DNA of 64,000 bases, taken from positions 44,817,994 to 44,881,993 of the forward strand of contig OZ026515.1 of assembly GCA_964019695.1 (NCBI GenBank), given 5' to 3'. This stretch comes from Loripinus fragilis. Taxonomy: Eukaryota; Mollusca; Bivalvia; Lucinida; Lucinidae. The notes beneath the pieces are model-generated. The model was not told where the DNA came from. It did not search any database and saw nothing but the letters and a program-made list of their open reading frames with translations. The position numbers and the translations under genes were made by a program. Positions 1 through 12,900 of the stretch are shown here, piece after piece. Position 1 is the first letter of the stretch. Every line of letters begins with the position of its first letter.

Positions 1-97
1 TGTTCTTCAGTTCGGAATTTCAACTTGATGTCCCCCGGATGTCCCCTGTGCAGGGAAAGTCACCCCTTTTGCAGGTTAAAGAACCCTACGGTAATTA

Positions 98-1117
98 TCC
101 CCACGCTTTTTTAAAAAAGCGTCGGGGATATTGCAATCGCCTCCGTCCGTCCGTCCGTCCGTCTGTCCGTCCGTCTGTCCGTCCGTCCGTCACGCTATCT
201 CCTCCTAAACCATTGGACGAAATCCAACCAAATTTGGTGTGTGGGTTGCTCACATGAATGGGGTGTGCAACGGCACATTTTTTTTTGGCCCCGCCCCCTG
301 GGGCCCTGGGGAGGGGCCAAAAGGTCAAATATCATCAAATATCATTAAAACTCAATTACAAAGTCGATTTGAAAGATTTTTTAACCAAACTTTGTGTGTC
401 TTCTCACAAATGAAAGATATTAAACATATCAGACGGGATTTTCATTTGGCGGCCTGGGTCATTCCCTAGGGGTCGGACTTGGGGGTACCGTGGGGGGTTG
501 GGGGGTCAAAAAAATTTTTTTTCCGAAATTCAACCAGATTTGGTGTGTGAGTTTCTTACATGAAAGGCATATGCACCGGCGCCATTTTTGGGGTCCCCAC
601 CCCCTGGGGCCTTAGGGAGGGGCCAAAAGGTCAAATATCATTAAATCTGAATTAATAGGTCAATTTCAAAGATTTTTAAACCAAACTTTGTGTATCTTCT
701 CACAAATGAAAGATATAAAACATATCAGATGGGATTTTCATTAGGCCGCCTGGGTCATGGCCCAGGGGTGGGACTTAGGGGTACCGTGGGGGGGGGGGCT
801 GGGGGGTCAAAAAATTTTTTTTTTAGAAAATCAACCAGATTTCGTGTGTGAGTTACTCACATGAATGGCACATGCACCCGCACAATTTTTTGGGTCCTGC
901 CCCCTGGGGCCTTGGGTAGGGGTCAAAAATTTAATTTTCTGAACATGGTCATGTGGCATATCAAATTAACGGGGATGAGCAGTATACCAGGATACACTGA
1001 AAAATTTTAACCTACGATCAAACTGGTGACCTTGGGATGGGGTCAAAGTGTCAATTACCATTAGATTTCTTCGAGAGCGTGGGGATTTGCGATGGCGCGC
1101 CATCGAATGTGTTCTAG
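98..1117 (+). mobile_element. Non-autonomous Helitron/Helentron-like element, copy 1
   Basis: The element opens with TCCCCACGC inside a 5' palindrome (about 98-128). A CCGT microsatellite (142-191) and about three diverged internal repeats of roughly 300 bp follow. It ends with the 14-nt perfect palindrome GATGGCGCGCCATC (1091-1104) and then GAATGTGTTCTAG, followed by T. The AGCGTGGGGA just before the 3' hairpin is complementary to the 5' end (asymmetric terminal inverted repeat). The 5' TC, the 3' hairpin plus CTAG, and insertion between A and T (or T and T) fit the Helitron/Helentron family. No transposase is encoded. A second copy at 12279-13266 has the same ends, which fixes the boundaries. 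Confidence 0.75.
142..191. repeat. CCGT tetranucleotide microsatellite
   Basis: Run of CCGT units with a few T substitutions, inside the Helentron-like element. The same run in complement sits at 13181-13221 in the second copy. Confidence 0.9.
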
Positions 1118-1209
1118 TTTAGATATTGTTACTTGTAGACTTTCATCCAGCAACCCTGAGTGTACAAAGTACACCTGCCGATGATGCTCGTGAGAGCATC
1201 AGGCAGTAT

Positions 1210-1246
1210 ACAGAGAGGGAGAGAGAGAGAGACAGAGAGAGAGAAT
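1210..1246. repeat. GA-rich simple repeat
   Basis: Imperfect (GA)n stretch with GGGA and GACA interruptions. Confidence 0.85.
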
Positions 1247-1387
1247 TATATCGTTTCACAAATCTGGTTATCTGTCAAATGACAGATATATGCTGTTTGA
1301 AATGTTAGAGTATCAAAAAAAAGACAAATTGAAAAAAAAATACATTCTGGTACATGTTGAAAACTTCAAATTTACAGCAACATGACC

Positions 1388-1526
1388 CCATGCTCAGTGT
1401 AAATTTGCTTTTTTTTAATATAAGGGGCCTTTCATTACCCTTTAAGGCACCTTTCATTACCCTTTAAAGGGCCTTTCACTACCCTTTTATTTAAAAAAAA
1501 AAGCAAATTCATGCTGAGCATGCGCT
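1388..1526. repeat. Inverted repeat enclosing a tandem triplication
   Basis: The left arm (CATGCTCAGTGTAAATTTGC plus a T run) and the right arm (an A run plus GCAAATTCATGCTGAGCATG) are complementary. Between them are three units of about 26 bp, each containing CCTTTCA(T/C)TACCCTTT. This looks like a small foldback element; no target duplication is clear. Confidence 0.6.
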
Positions 1527-3491
1527 TTGGCCTTTTGGTAGTAATGATGTTTGTATGTACATGTAACCTAGATGCCGTCAAAATGATCAAAAGATCATTA
1601 GAGCTCATGTTTCTCTGTTTTACTGTCATGCCGTCTTTAAATAAAAATTCTTAGATTATCTTATGCCAATTTGCATTGTGATACACGTGGGAATTGATTT
1701 TTGAATCTAAAAATACATTGTTATGCAGTTCTGCATGCTCTGATTTGGTATAAAAATGCCTTTTTGAAATGTATTTTGGGAGGGACAACTTTATACACAG
1801 AACAAAGGTGTTTAACAAATAAAGGCACAAGCAAATTAGTGTCAGTTCTGGTGGTTAATCAGTATTTAAATCTATCTTAAAGCATTCTTCTTCTTTGGTT
1901 CTCGTTATCACAATTAGCGAGATTCATGTTTCTATGCCATGACAGTTAACTGAAGTTAGCATCCCCTACCCCCACCCTTGGATTTATATAATTCCAACTT
2001 TATGAATAAATTTTGTATTGGATACTTGTATAATTGGGTATGTTTTGGTCAATTTTGGGATGTTTTGACTTGGGACCATTTCGACCTCAATTGATCTTTG
2101 CGCAAAACTAAATAAGGCTGAAACACCTTTTGACCCACATCCTCCTGTAGGTTGATTGTCAATGTAAATATGTAATACAATGGTTGCTGGGGTGTCATAG
2201 TAGATGCTGGAAGAAGGAGCAACAAAAAGGCAACAAACAAGAAAAATCAAAGGGGTCCAGTCATCCCTTTTATATCACGTGATAGACAAACTTGCTAATA
2301 CAAATTACTATGTATGGCTGACAGAAGTGAAAAGTGAACACTAAACAAATTTCAATCTACATGTGAAGTTTTAATGGCACTTCCGGTAATTTTAAGTGTA
2401 TAAATTATTTTATTGCAACCATCTTTTCCAAAGTGCATCAATACATGTAGATCAACTTGGAATGTTCTCAAAAATGATCATTTACCTTTCTACATTGTAG
2501 TCTTGTGTATTCCTTCTGACAGCTTGCTGTTTTGTTGATACACAAAGTAGCATGTGAAAATGTGATAAAATAATGATATGTCTGTGGTTTTATAGATTGG
2601 TACAATCTTAGAAATCACATATATTCTGTCCTTTGACAGAAATTCTGTCCTTTTTTTGCGTTTCTTGGACCTGATTATGTAAGGATCGGGGCAAGTAGTT
2701 GTCAAAAGCTACTAAAACATTTCAGTAAGGAAACAAAAGCAGGCGACTTTTGTTGTGATTGGCGATTGGAAAGTAAATATTTGGATATTAATTCGAAAAT
2801 ACCCATTTTTTAAAATTGAACATTAGTTTTACCCAATTAGTTTGGGTAAAATATCCAATTACCAAAAGAGTTATCTGTTTATCTGCTGGTTCTAGTACTT
2901 AACACTTTGTGTACTGCCTTGGGAAATGGGAAACAGGATAGACCCAGATGTGAACTTGGCTTTTCATCAGGATCTGCACTGTTTGCTAAGAATAAAACAA
3001 ATTTAGGGACTGAAGTACATATAAAACCTGTAGCTACAGTGTATGACTCCTTGATATGCACAATGAATCATTCCAGGTTCATTGTATTCATAAGGTCGGC
3101 AAAGAACTCTTCTGGTAAAAGAAAGAATAAGCAGTTATCTTATGCGCCACCTAGCACTGTTAGTTGGAGGTACTAGCGTAGGTCTTTATTGTTGAAAGAT
3201 GTCAACTTTCAGCTAAAATATTACCAAATAAATCATTTTCTCACACAAACCACATAAAATAATCTAAGGAAAAAGTTGCTTCCTACAACAAATTCCCGTT
3301 GTTTGTGGGGTTTTTTCGGCTGATTTTTTATATAATGTCAATCATAGATTTCAAATATGATTAAACCCTTTGGTTAAATACCAAGGTGCTCCGAGTGTTT
3401 CACCTCGCAAATGAAACAATATGGCCACTGTGACCTCAGCCCAACCTTATGAATCAAACCAGACGGAAGAATTCATTAGTATACAAAGGTG

Positions 3492-3740
3492 TTAACCCTT
3501 AATGCGCAAATTGCAAAATAAGTCGTCTGCTATTCTCGTCTGCTGAAATGTTTAAGAAGCCTCTATGGCAAACAGTGTGGACCCAGATCAGACTGCTCCT
3601 ATTGGAGCAGTCTGTTCTGGGTCCACACTGTTTGCTTCTACCTTGTATACTTAATTTGGCAGTAATGCTAGGCAGTTATTTGCAGACGACTTCAGCAGAC
3701 GACATTTTCAGATGCATTTTCTTGGCGCTTTAAGGGTTAA
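3492..3740. mobile_element. MITE, family with TTAACCCTTAA ends (copy 1)
   Basis: The terminal inverted repeats are TTAACCCTTAAtGCGC and GGCGCTTTAAGGGTTAA. The centre is a palindrome around CAGACTGCTCCTATtGGAGC, next to CAGATCAGACTGC and its complement. It has no coding capacity. It lies upstream of the first coding exon of the PCGF gene. Near-identical copies are at 10042-10289 and 53009-53256, with diverged relatives elsewhere. Confidence 0.8.
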
Positions 3741-3832
3741 GACTTAAAATGACAAGATTTCTGTTTGACAAGATTTCTGTTTGACTTATTTATAGGTACT
3801 ATGAGTAATCTAATTGGCTTTGGCAGCAGTTA

Positions 3833-3944
3833 ATGATGATGGAAAAGAAAGTAAAGCTGAAATCTGTGAACCCCTGCATCACTTGTGCCCTTTGTAAGGG
3901 CTATCTCATTGATGCAACAACAATAACAGAATGTTTACACACAT
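3833..3944 (+). CDS. PCGF3: PCGF3/5 coding exon 1 (start codon and first half of RING)
   Basis: Begins with three consecutive ATG codons and ends within the Phe codon of HTF at donor GTAAGT (3945). It encodes RING ligands C18, C21, C34 and H36. A CAG at 3827-3829 could be the acceptor of an intron in the 5' UTR. Confidence 0.9.
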
Positions 3945-6900
3945 GTAAGTATGCCGTAGTCATGGTAGACTGGTCCCAGTCTCTAATGTCAATTTTGTTG
4001 TAGTAAAACTGATAATCCCTCTAAGATAGCAATTTATAAACTTTACTTGGAGTAGTTCTTACATTGTAGTGGATATATTTAGTGGACTGATGCCAGTCTA
4101 TAGTCATGGTTGTCCATATCTATGTCCCAATTTTGTGTTAAAGTTGTAGGGACACTGCTGTTTGGCATGATTGCACGAGCCTTTGCTGATCCCATATTTG
4201 ATAGTACTTCTTACTGTGCAGTCCCATTATAGCTCTCTTTTTGGGAGCCATAGGAACAGACCATGTTATAAGTGAATGTTATAAACACAGGTTTAAATAA
4301 ACATCATTTCTCAGCTTAAAATTGTAAAAAAAAATTCTTACCCATAATTTTTATAATATGTTTTGGGTGTTCAAAAGAACTGTCTCATTGAGACAGTTTT
4401 TTTGAGTACCCTAAACATATATTGAATGTTTTGGTTGACAAATTAGATAATTATTTTTCTGTTACGCACTTTTAACTAAATGCCTGTAGAAAGGGACAAT
4501 TTTACAAAGGAATTACATGAAAATGACTATACCATTCCATGGTCATTTTCCTACAATTCTTTTGGTCGTTTTCCTGTAATTCCTTTGTAAATTTCCATGC
4601 AGCCCCAACATTTGTTTGTTTGATTGGATTCTTTACCTTCCATCAACAATCTTTCAGCTAAACAGGGAAGGGTCTTCCTGGGTTGAACCAGTGCAAAGCT
4701 AGGATAAATGTGTGTTGCTCAAGGACCACAAGGCAGTGACGCTGGTGAGGCTTGAACCCGCGACCCTTTCTTCTTGAGTCAAGCACTCTACCACTGAGCC
4801 ACTGCGCTCCCTTGCAGCCCCAACACGACCATGTTATATTCAAATGTATGTTATAATGAGGTGTGTTACACACAAGATAAAGATACATGTTTCTCACCCG
4901 CTTATCACTTAAGACAAGCTGTTCCGTAGACAAAACCCTATGCAGAATTTCCTTATCACAGCCATATGACCTGCTTATCCCATCTTCATGGCTACGAATC
5001 ATATAAAATCGGTGGTTTACTGAGCAGTTTATGCCAACAGAAGTAAGCTGATCAGGATCCACCCTGTAGTGTTATCCCACTTTTAAATTACATGAAAATA
5101 CATACCAATAGTTGGAAAATTAGATAAAAAATGGTGTTGAGACAGAGTGTCCTTTTAACATGTATCTAACTCTGCCCTGCCAGTGGCAAATTTGGTCGTC
5201 TGCTAATCTTTGCAAACAGGTTGGATCCAGAATGTCAAGCCTGATCTGGACCCAAACTGTTTGACACTCTGATAGTATTCGTGATTTTTTTTTTTTTTTT
5301 TTGAAAAGTTAATTTTGAAAAATATCTGCAGATGACAAAAAAATGATGAAAACTTACCCAGCATGCAAAGAGTTAAAAGTATCCGACATGATAAGATTTT
5401 AAATTATTTTATTTTCAATTTCAGTTTGTCGGAGCTGTTTAGTTAGATTCCTGACGGAGAACAATACCTGTCCTCGGTGTGGCATCATGATACACCAAAG
5501 CCATCCATTGAACTACATAAGGTATAAAGACCTCCTGATAACATGCATTTAGTCAAGTTTAATCATTAATACTCCATTATTTCTCCACCAAATCCTAAGT
5601 TTGATCACTTGTTAGAATCGTCTTGAAGAGATGATTCTAACAACTGGTTAAATATAGGGTTTGGTTTAGAAAAAGAGAATTTTAGATTTTCGAAAACATA
5701 CAGTATATTTTTTCCTAGCCCTAACTCTACACCTTTATTTATGGAGCTTACTTTTAATTATTGAATTTGAAATAACTCGGACCCAGTATATACGGACTGG
5801 TCACTGACGGAAATACAAGTTATGTTGTCTAGGCTTTGTTTTAGCACTATTTCAAAGTACTACAGCCTGTAAACTTAATTTTAAACATACCGGAGATTAT
5901 ACAAAGTTATTCCCGGTATGCAAAGTTTAAAGCTGCATACTCTGTAACTATGATTATTTTTCGAAAAAAAATATTTTCTTTTTAAATCATTTGTAAAAGT
6001 AGATTAAAGTTATGTTGTCACAATAAATCTAATTTCTTCAGCTGAAAACTGCATGGAAAAGTGAATTATCTTATAAAAACAGGTGTATTTTCTCTTGTTT
6101 GTAATTATTTGCGTCCCTCCAATAATTCTAGACAGTTAATTTTTAACATAAATGCTGTTGTTTTGGCACTAATAATTTGTTAATTATTACGAAAAAGGTA
6201 AAATGTATACCTGAATTTTAGCATTTTTAATGTGTTCTTGAAAAATAGAAACATTATTTTTAAAATGAAAATATCAAAAGTTACAGATTATGCAGCTTTA
6301 AAGATTACAAGTAACAGTAAATAAAATTGAAGTTTCATCTTTTTATGATGATTTCTGACGGTTATTGGCTAAAAGTGGCAAAAATAGCTTAAAATGGTAC
6401 CTGGGTTTCTTGGTGATGTTCATAAAAATGGGTAAACTTTCAATAAATATAACAATACAGTCTTTAAGATAATATATTGAACCATTGCTTTTTGAAGAAA
6501 AAATCAAAGATATGCAGAGAAATAATAAGGATATGATAATTTAATCTTCAACATAAGTCGGTTTTGAAAGCCCAGCCTTGACAACATATTTCCATTATAT
6601 ACATTTACCTGTATGTCAGTTACCAGTCTGTGTGTACTGGGTTAGAGGAAGTAACGAGGACAAGAGTAATTTTTTGTATGCCAGCTTTTTAAGGGGTCAG
6701 AAAATTACTCACACCCTTATAAATCTCACATTCCATATTTATATAACACTTAACCCATAAAGCGCCACCTATATTTTGCAGCAGATGACAATTTCAAATT
6801 TTGCTGCTTTTTCAAAAATAACAAATAAGGCATGATATTTCATGAGAATTGTCTGCTGGCATCCCTTATTTTTGTTGAAAACTAAGAAAGATGTCACAAA

Positions 6901-9900
6901 ATTTGTCGTCTGCCGGAGTTGTGATTGGCGCTTTAAGGGTTAAAAGTGACCTGCACAAGCTCGGATGCGGTGTGCAGGCTGATCTGAGTCTTCAATGGGT
7001 GAAAATGCCAACTTTTTTTAATGACCCACATAATTACACAGAATCGATCTACCTAAAAAATAAGGCTGAAACGACCCAGGGCAGATACAACCCAACAACA
7101 TTATTTTGTGGATGTACAAATGTACTATAATGCACTACTATAGCTCTACTCTAAGTCATTGTAGCATGTGACCTGTTGTTGACAAAAAACATACTCTATC
7201 GCTGCAGCAAAGCTGGGATATTTTAAGATGTAGAAAACTGCCGAAAATTGCGAACATATAGTGTGTATGATCAGGAAATACCACAATAACAAACTGCAGA
7301 CAAACCCATGGCACCGCGAGGAAGAGCCACACAACAATCACGAGATACCAGGAAGACAAACAAAGCAAAGCAACCGGCTCTCTCTTCCCCATCAAGATGA
7401 TTGCAAAAGTAGAATGTACACAAAGTAACGCACAACAAAATGTAGAACAATTACAGACTCCCACAATAGGGGCATCAATCAACGAATCAACAACAACAAC
7501 AGAACCATCGTCTTCAAATGGACAGCAGCCCATGTAATTGCTTAAATGCATTTTACTGGTACCAAATCTTCATCCTAGATCCTGCTGTTGTTGAAGCACA
7601 AAAAATGTTAAGCATGCATGGAGGCTTCCTTGCTAATGCACTGGATCGTCATAGAGAAACATTCTAATCAAATTAACACACTATGATGAAACTCACAAAA
7701 TCTTTGTTAATTTGAAAAATATGCAAATCAAAATGATCAATTGCAACAATATTTTTAGACTTGGTATCGAAATATTGCAGCAGATCTTAGGGTTTTCCTG
7801 GTTAAGACGCCAGTCAATTTATTTAGTAGTAAAGATACTTGTATAACTTTTCTGTTTGAATGCAACATGGATTTGATCATTTATGGGACAGGCTTACAGA
7901 CTTTAGCTTTGTTGAAGTGCAGCTTCATCAACTAGAAACATTAGATTAAACATGTGTTTTGGGTACTCAGAAGAACTGACTCATTTAAGAACTCACAACA
8001 TATGCTTTGGCTGAGAAATAAATTTTAATTACACTCAGGACCTACTCCGGACTTTAGTTAAGAGTGCATACCAAAAAATTATTTTTTCTTATTTCTCAAC
8101 CAAAACATATGTTGTGGGTACTCAAAAGAACCTTCTCAATGAGACGGTACTTTTAAGCACCCAAAACATATGTTAAAACTTTTGTGTAAGAAAATATTTA
8201 CATTTTTACGCTGAAAAATTTTGTTTATCTAAACCAGTGCACACTCTTATCTGGAGATTTGTTTTATCGTTAAATTTAGTGTGTATTTTTGACATGATGT
8301 GTCAGTGAACTGTCTTCAGTTCTGGCGGTGAGCTGTCTTCACAATCCTTTTTGGTTAACTGTCTCAATTCCATGTGTCTCATTTTTTAGGTACATTATAT
8401 GATGTAGTACAGTAAATGTTCTTAAATTTCAAATACTTTTCTATTTATGTTCTTAAATAGAACATTGGTTGTCAGGGATGGAATTCACAAAGTGCATGTC
8501 AGAATAGCAAACAGGGAAGACCCTGGTCAGACTGCTTCTTCAGAATCTGTCTGATCTGGGTCTGCACTGTTTGTCTAGACATTTTTGGTAGCCATTTAGT
8601 GTTCAAAATTTTGAACATTTACCGTAATTCTCTATTTACAGCTTTGACAGAACCATGCAAGACATTGTATACAAGTTGGTACCAAACTTACATCAAAGTA
8701 AGTCATCAATATGTTCATGCATCAGTGTAATAAACTTTGTAACACTGTTATAACAAGGTCATTGAGAGCCAGAATTCATGACCCCAGTATATGTGAGACT
8801 CAGACTCTGAAAGTTATCCTGAAAGAATTTTTGTAAAAAGTTAATTTTGAAACAAGCCAGCAGACGACATCAAAAGCATGAAATATTGCCTAGCATACAT
8901 AGAGTTAAAACCTGATGAGCAGGCATAAACCAAGAGAAATTGAACAAGAATTTTGTTTGATTTTTGTGTCCCAGTCAACAATTTTTCAGTTATGTCGAGA
9001 CGGGTCTTCCTGGGTTGAACCAGTACTAAACAAGGATTAATGTGTCTTGCGCAAGGACACAACACAGTGATACCGATGAGGCTTGAACCCACAACTCCAC
9101 AGTCTTGAGTCAAGCACTCTACCACTGAGCCACTGCGCTCCCAAGAAGAGTTTTGTAGATTACAGAAACACATACTAATTTTCAATTGAATTGTGTTCAG
9201 GTGTGTATTAATAATAACAAAATATCATTACCAAGACAATTTTATGGTCCAATCAGTGCTCATGGGTGTAAAAGTTTTCTGAATTCAGGATTATGAGCCT
9301 GACTTACCATAGAAAGTCAGTCTCAAAATGCTGAATAAGGCAGATTATAATAGCTTCTCCATTTTATTTACAATTTTATATAGGGAGCGCAGTGGCTCAG
9401 TTGTAGAGTGCTTGACTCTAGACCGGGGGCAGCGGGTTTGAGCCTCACCAGCATCACTGTGTTGTTTCCGTGAGCAAGAACATTAATCCTAGGTTAGTAC
9501 TGATTCAACCCAGGAGGACCCGTCCCTTTATAACTGTAAGATTGTTGATGGGACGTAAAGAATCAAATCAAACAAACAAACAATTTTATAGGTTATCTTA
9601 AGACAAATGACTTTTCTTACTTTAAATTGTAAATGTTTTTGTAGGCAAACTGCAAGTTTAAAGATTTGAATCTCTAAAGAGCAGGATTTTGGAAATCTTA
9701 AACATTTACTCAATAGATACTACCTTTACATTGCTTTAACAGGTTTTATTTTGCACAGAACAAGTAATTAGTTGAATTCTGTTATTGCTTTTAGAAAGAT
9801 GGGGCCTAGAGGCACTCAAATGACTGAATGAATTGTGGAAATAGTTTCAGAACTAAGCATGTAACTGTTCTTATTTGCTTTCATCATTGTTTTTATTGGT

Positions 9901-12900
9901 CCCTTCTGCAGAAGAAACACAGAGACAAACAGAGTTTTACAAGAAAAGAGGAATTCCTATGCCAAATGGAGACTTACAGAGTAAGTTTATAGAGCAGACT
10001 TAGTTTATAGCATAGAACCAGATAGGCAAGAATTTTCAGCATTAATACTTAATGCGCCAATCGCAACAAAAGTCGTCTGCTTTTCTCATCTGCTGAAATG
10101 TTTAAGAAGCCTCTACGACAAACAGTGTGGACCAAGATCAGACTGCTCCTATAGGAGCAGTCTGTTCTGGGTCCACGCTGTTTGTTTCTATACTTAATTC
10201 ATCAGTAAATTTAGGCAATTATTTGCAGCAGATGATTTCAGCAGACCACATTTTCAGATGCATTTTTTTCTTGGCGCTTTAAGGATTAAGAAATGTGAAT
10301 ATTTTCTTATCCATCAGTTTTAACATTTGTTTTGGAAAGCCAAAAGAACCGTCTCATTGAGACAGTTCTTTTGAGTACCTACAGCATATGTTTTGGTTGT
10401 GAAATAAGAAAATATATATTTGATTACACCTTCCTATCTAGAGGCCTGTTATAGTGCATGAGGAGCATATACAGAGGAGTGAGTTTACAGAGCTGTCAGA
10501 GGGAGAACTTATAGAGCAGAGTTAGTATCAGTACAATAATGCCATAAATTCAAATGCATCAAAAGTCAGAAATTGTGTAGTATTGTATGTATCGTGTAAG
10601 AAGCTCGCATCTTCAATATCCAAATCTAATGTCAATATTATTGCAATATTGCTATAGCTTTATTAAATGCCCAATTTTTCAAAGGACAGTAATGTTGTGA
10701 TGGTGTGTCAGGGCTCTCGATCATCCAATTTTAGGGCCGAATATCCAATGCCACAGAGTATTTTTTTTTCCCAATTCCAGACAAAAAATTCCCTATTTGA
10801 CAAAAAAATATTTTTTTTTGTGTGGGGGTTCTCCATCTTTATTTGATATAATACAAATACAGAACATATTGTTACATATTTACAATTTCACAGAAAAATA
10901 GAATACAATCCCACTTGCTTCTTTCTCTCCCTTTTCTCATAGTACACTAAGGTAAGTTTAATTATTGGAATCAATCTAGCAATGGAAAAGTCATACATAA
11001 AGACAATGTCAAATTTCCCAATTTTTGTCAAAACGCCGCTAATTTTCCCGATTCCATGGACCCCAGCCCCATTCCCAAAAAGTGGTGCGAGAGCCCTAAG
11101 TGTGTTTCATGACGGTCTCAGAAGCTCACATCTTCTATATCTCGGAAAGGGACAGTATAAAATAAATATCACTGCAATAATGTAACACCCAATTTTTCAA
11201 AAGTCAGAAATTTTGTGATGGTGTGTGTTTCATGCCAGTCTCAGAAGCGCACATCTTCGATATCTCAGCAAGGGACAGAAGTAAGTAATTTTGTGATGGT
11301 GTGTGACTCATGGCAGCCTCAGCCTCAGAAGCTTGTCAGCAAGGGACAGTATATAATAAATATCACTGCAATAATGCTGTAATGCCCAATTTTTAAAAAG
11401 TCAGTAATTTTGTATTTTTATCATAAAATTATGATTATTTTCTTATCCATCAGCTTAAACATGTGTTTTGGGTGCTCAAAAGAACCGTCTCCATGAGACG
11501 GTTCTTTTGAGTACCCACAACATATGTTTTGGTTGAGAAATAAGAAAAGTAATTTCAAATACACACTCTTATCTGGAGGCCTCATTATATGATTCGTTTC
11601 AGTGACAGAAGAAGACAAGAAGAATATCGAGAAAAGCACATGTGATAAAGAGGACGATAAGGACTGCCATAGAAAGGACGAGCAAGTGACAATATGTTTA
11701 GAGTGCAAGGAAATTAACCACATGAAAAATCTCAAACGAAAATTCTTAAGACTTTCAGCATTAGCAACTGTGACTCAATTGAAAAAATTTATAGCTTTAA
11801 AGATATTAAATAGTTTGGATAAATACAGAGATGTAAGTATTATATCATAGGTCCAGTTAAGGATTTTTTTTAGTGTAAAATTGTTGTAATTATTTTCTTA
11901 CCCATTAACTTAAACATGTGTTTTGGGTGCTCAAAAGAAATCTTATTGAGACGGTTATTTTGAGTACCCACAACATATGTTTTGGTTGAGAAATAAGAAA
12001 AATAATTTTGAAATACACACTCTAATCGAAGTGGGGTGCTGTATATTGTTACAGGTAGTAATATTGACCCTGTCTTACCTGGAGCACAGTGGCTCAGTGG
12101 TAGAGTGCTTGACTCGAGACCGAGAGGCGCAGGTTCGAGTCTCACCGGCATCACTGCGTTGTGGTCCTTGAGCAAGACATATTTATCCTAGCTTAGTACT
12201 AGTCTAACTAAGAAAGACACGTCCCTGTTTTAACTGAAACATTGTTGATGGGATGTAAAGAATCAAAACAAAAACAAACTAGAACACATTCGATGGCGCG
12301 CCATCGCAAATCCCCACGCTCTCGAAGAAATCTAATGGTAATTGAAGGTCACCAGTTTGATCGTAGGTAAAAAAATTTCAGTGTATCCTGGTATACTGCT
12401 CAGCCCCGTTAATTTGATATGCCACATGTACATGTTCAGAAAATTAAATTTTTGACCCCTCCTCAAGGCCCCAGGGGGCCGGGACCCAAAAAATTGTGCC
12501 GGTGCATGTGCCATTCATGTGAGTAACTCAAACACAAAATCTGGTTGAATTTCGGAAAAAAAATTTTTTTGACCCCCCAGCCCCCCACGGTACGCCCAAG
12601 TCCCACCCCTGGGCATGACCCAGGCGGCCAAATGAAAATCCCGTCTGATATGTTTTATATCTTTCATTTGTGAGAAGATATACAAAGTTTGGTTTAAAAA
12701 TCTTTGAAATTGACTTTGTAATTCAGATTTAATGATATTTGACCTTTTGGCCCCTCCCCAAGGCCCCAGGGCGCGAGGCATAAAAAATGGCGCCGGTGCG
12801 TGTGCCATTCATGTAAGAAACTCACACACCAAATCTGTTTGAATTTCGGGAAAAAATTTTTTTGACCGCCCCAACCCCCCACGGTACCCCCAAGTCCGAC

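Larger units (their letters stand above)
1118..3491. other. Upstream region of the PCGF gene, no coding signal
   Basis: No open frame here resembles a known protein. The region holds a GA-rich microsatellite, a small inverted repeat around a tandem triplication, and AT-rich unique-looking sequence. A non-coding first exon and the promoter of the PCGF3/5 gene probably lie here, because the first coding exon is preceded by a plausible splice acceptor (CAG at 3827-3829). I cannot place the transcription start. Confidence 0.4.
5522..8641. other. PCGF intron 2, AT-rich and repeat-filled
   Basis: The 3.1-kb intron contains a TTAACCC-type MITE (6749-6942), a dispersed repeat of unknown type (7262-7640), hairpin MITEs (about 7940-8230) and a TACGGTAAATGTTC-type MITE (8408-8626). 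The part at 5522-6740 shows nothing recognisable. Confidence 0.6.

Noticed and set aside
4658..5062. 134-codon minus-strand frame
   Set aside because: It runs through an antisense SINE and unique intron sequence. No homology; a chance frame.
9381..9460. tRNA gene at the head of the GGGAGCGCAGTGGCTCAG repeat
   Set aside because: Present in eight similar copies with SINE bodies, tails and target duplications. These are retroposons.
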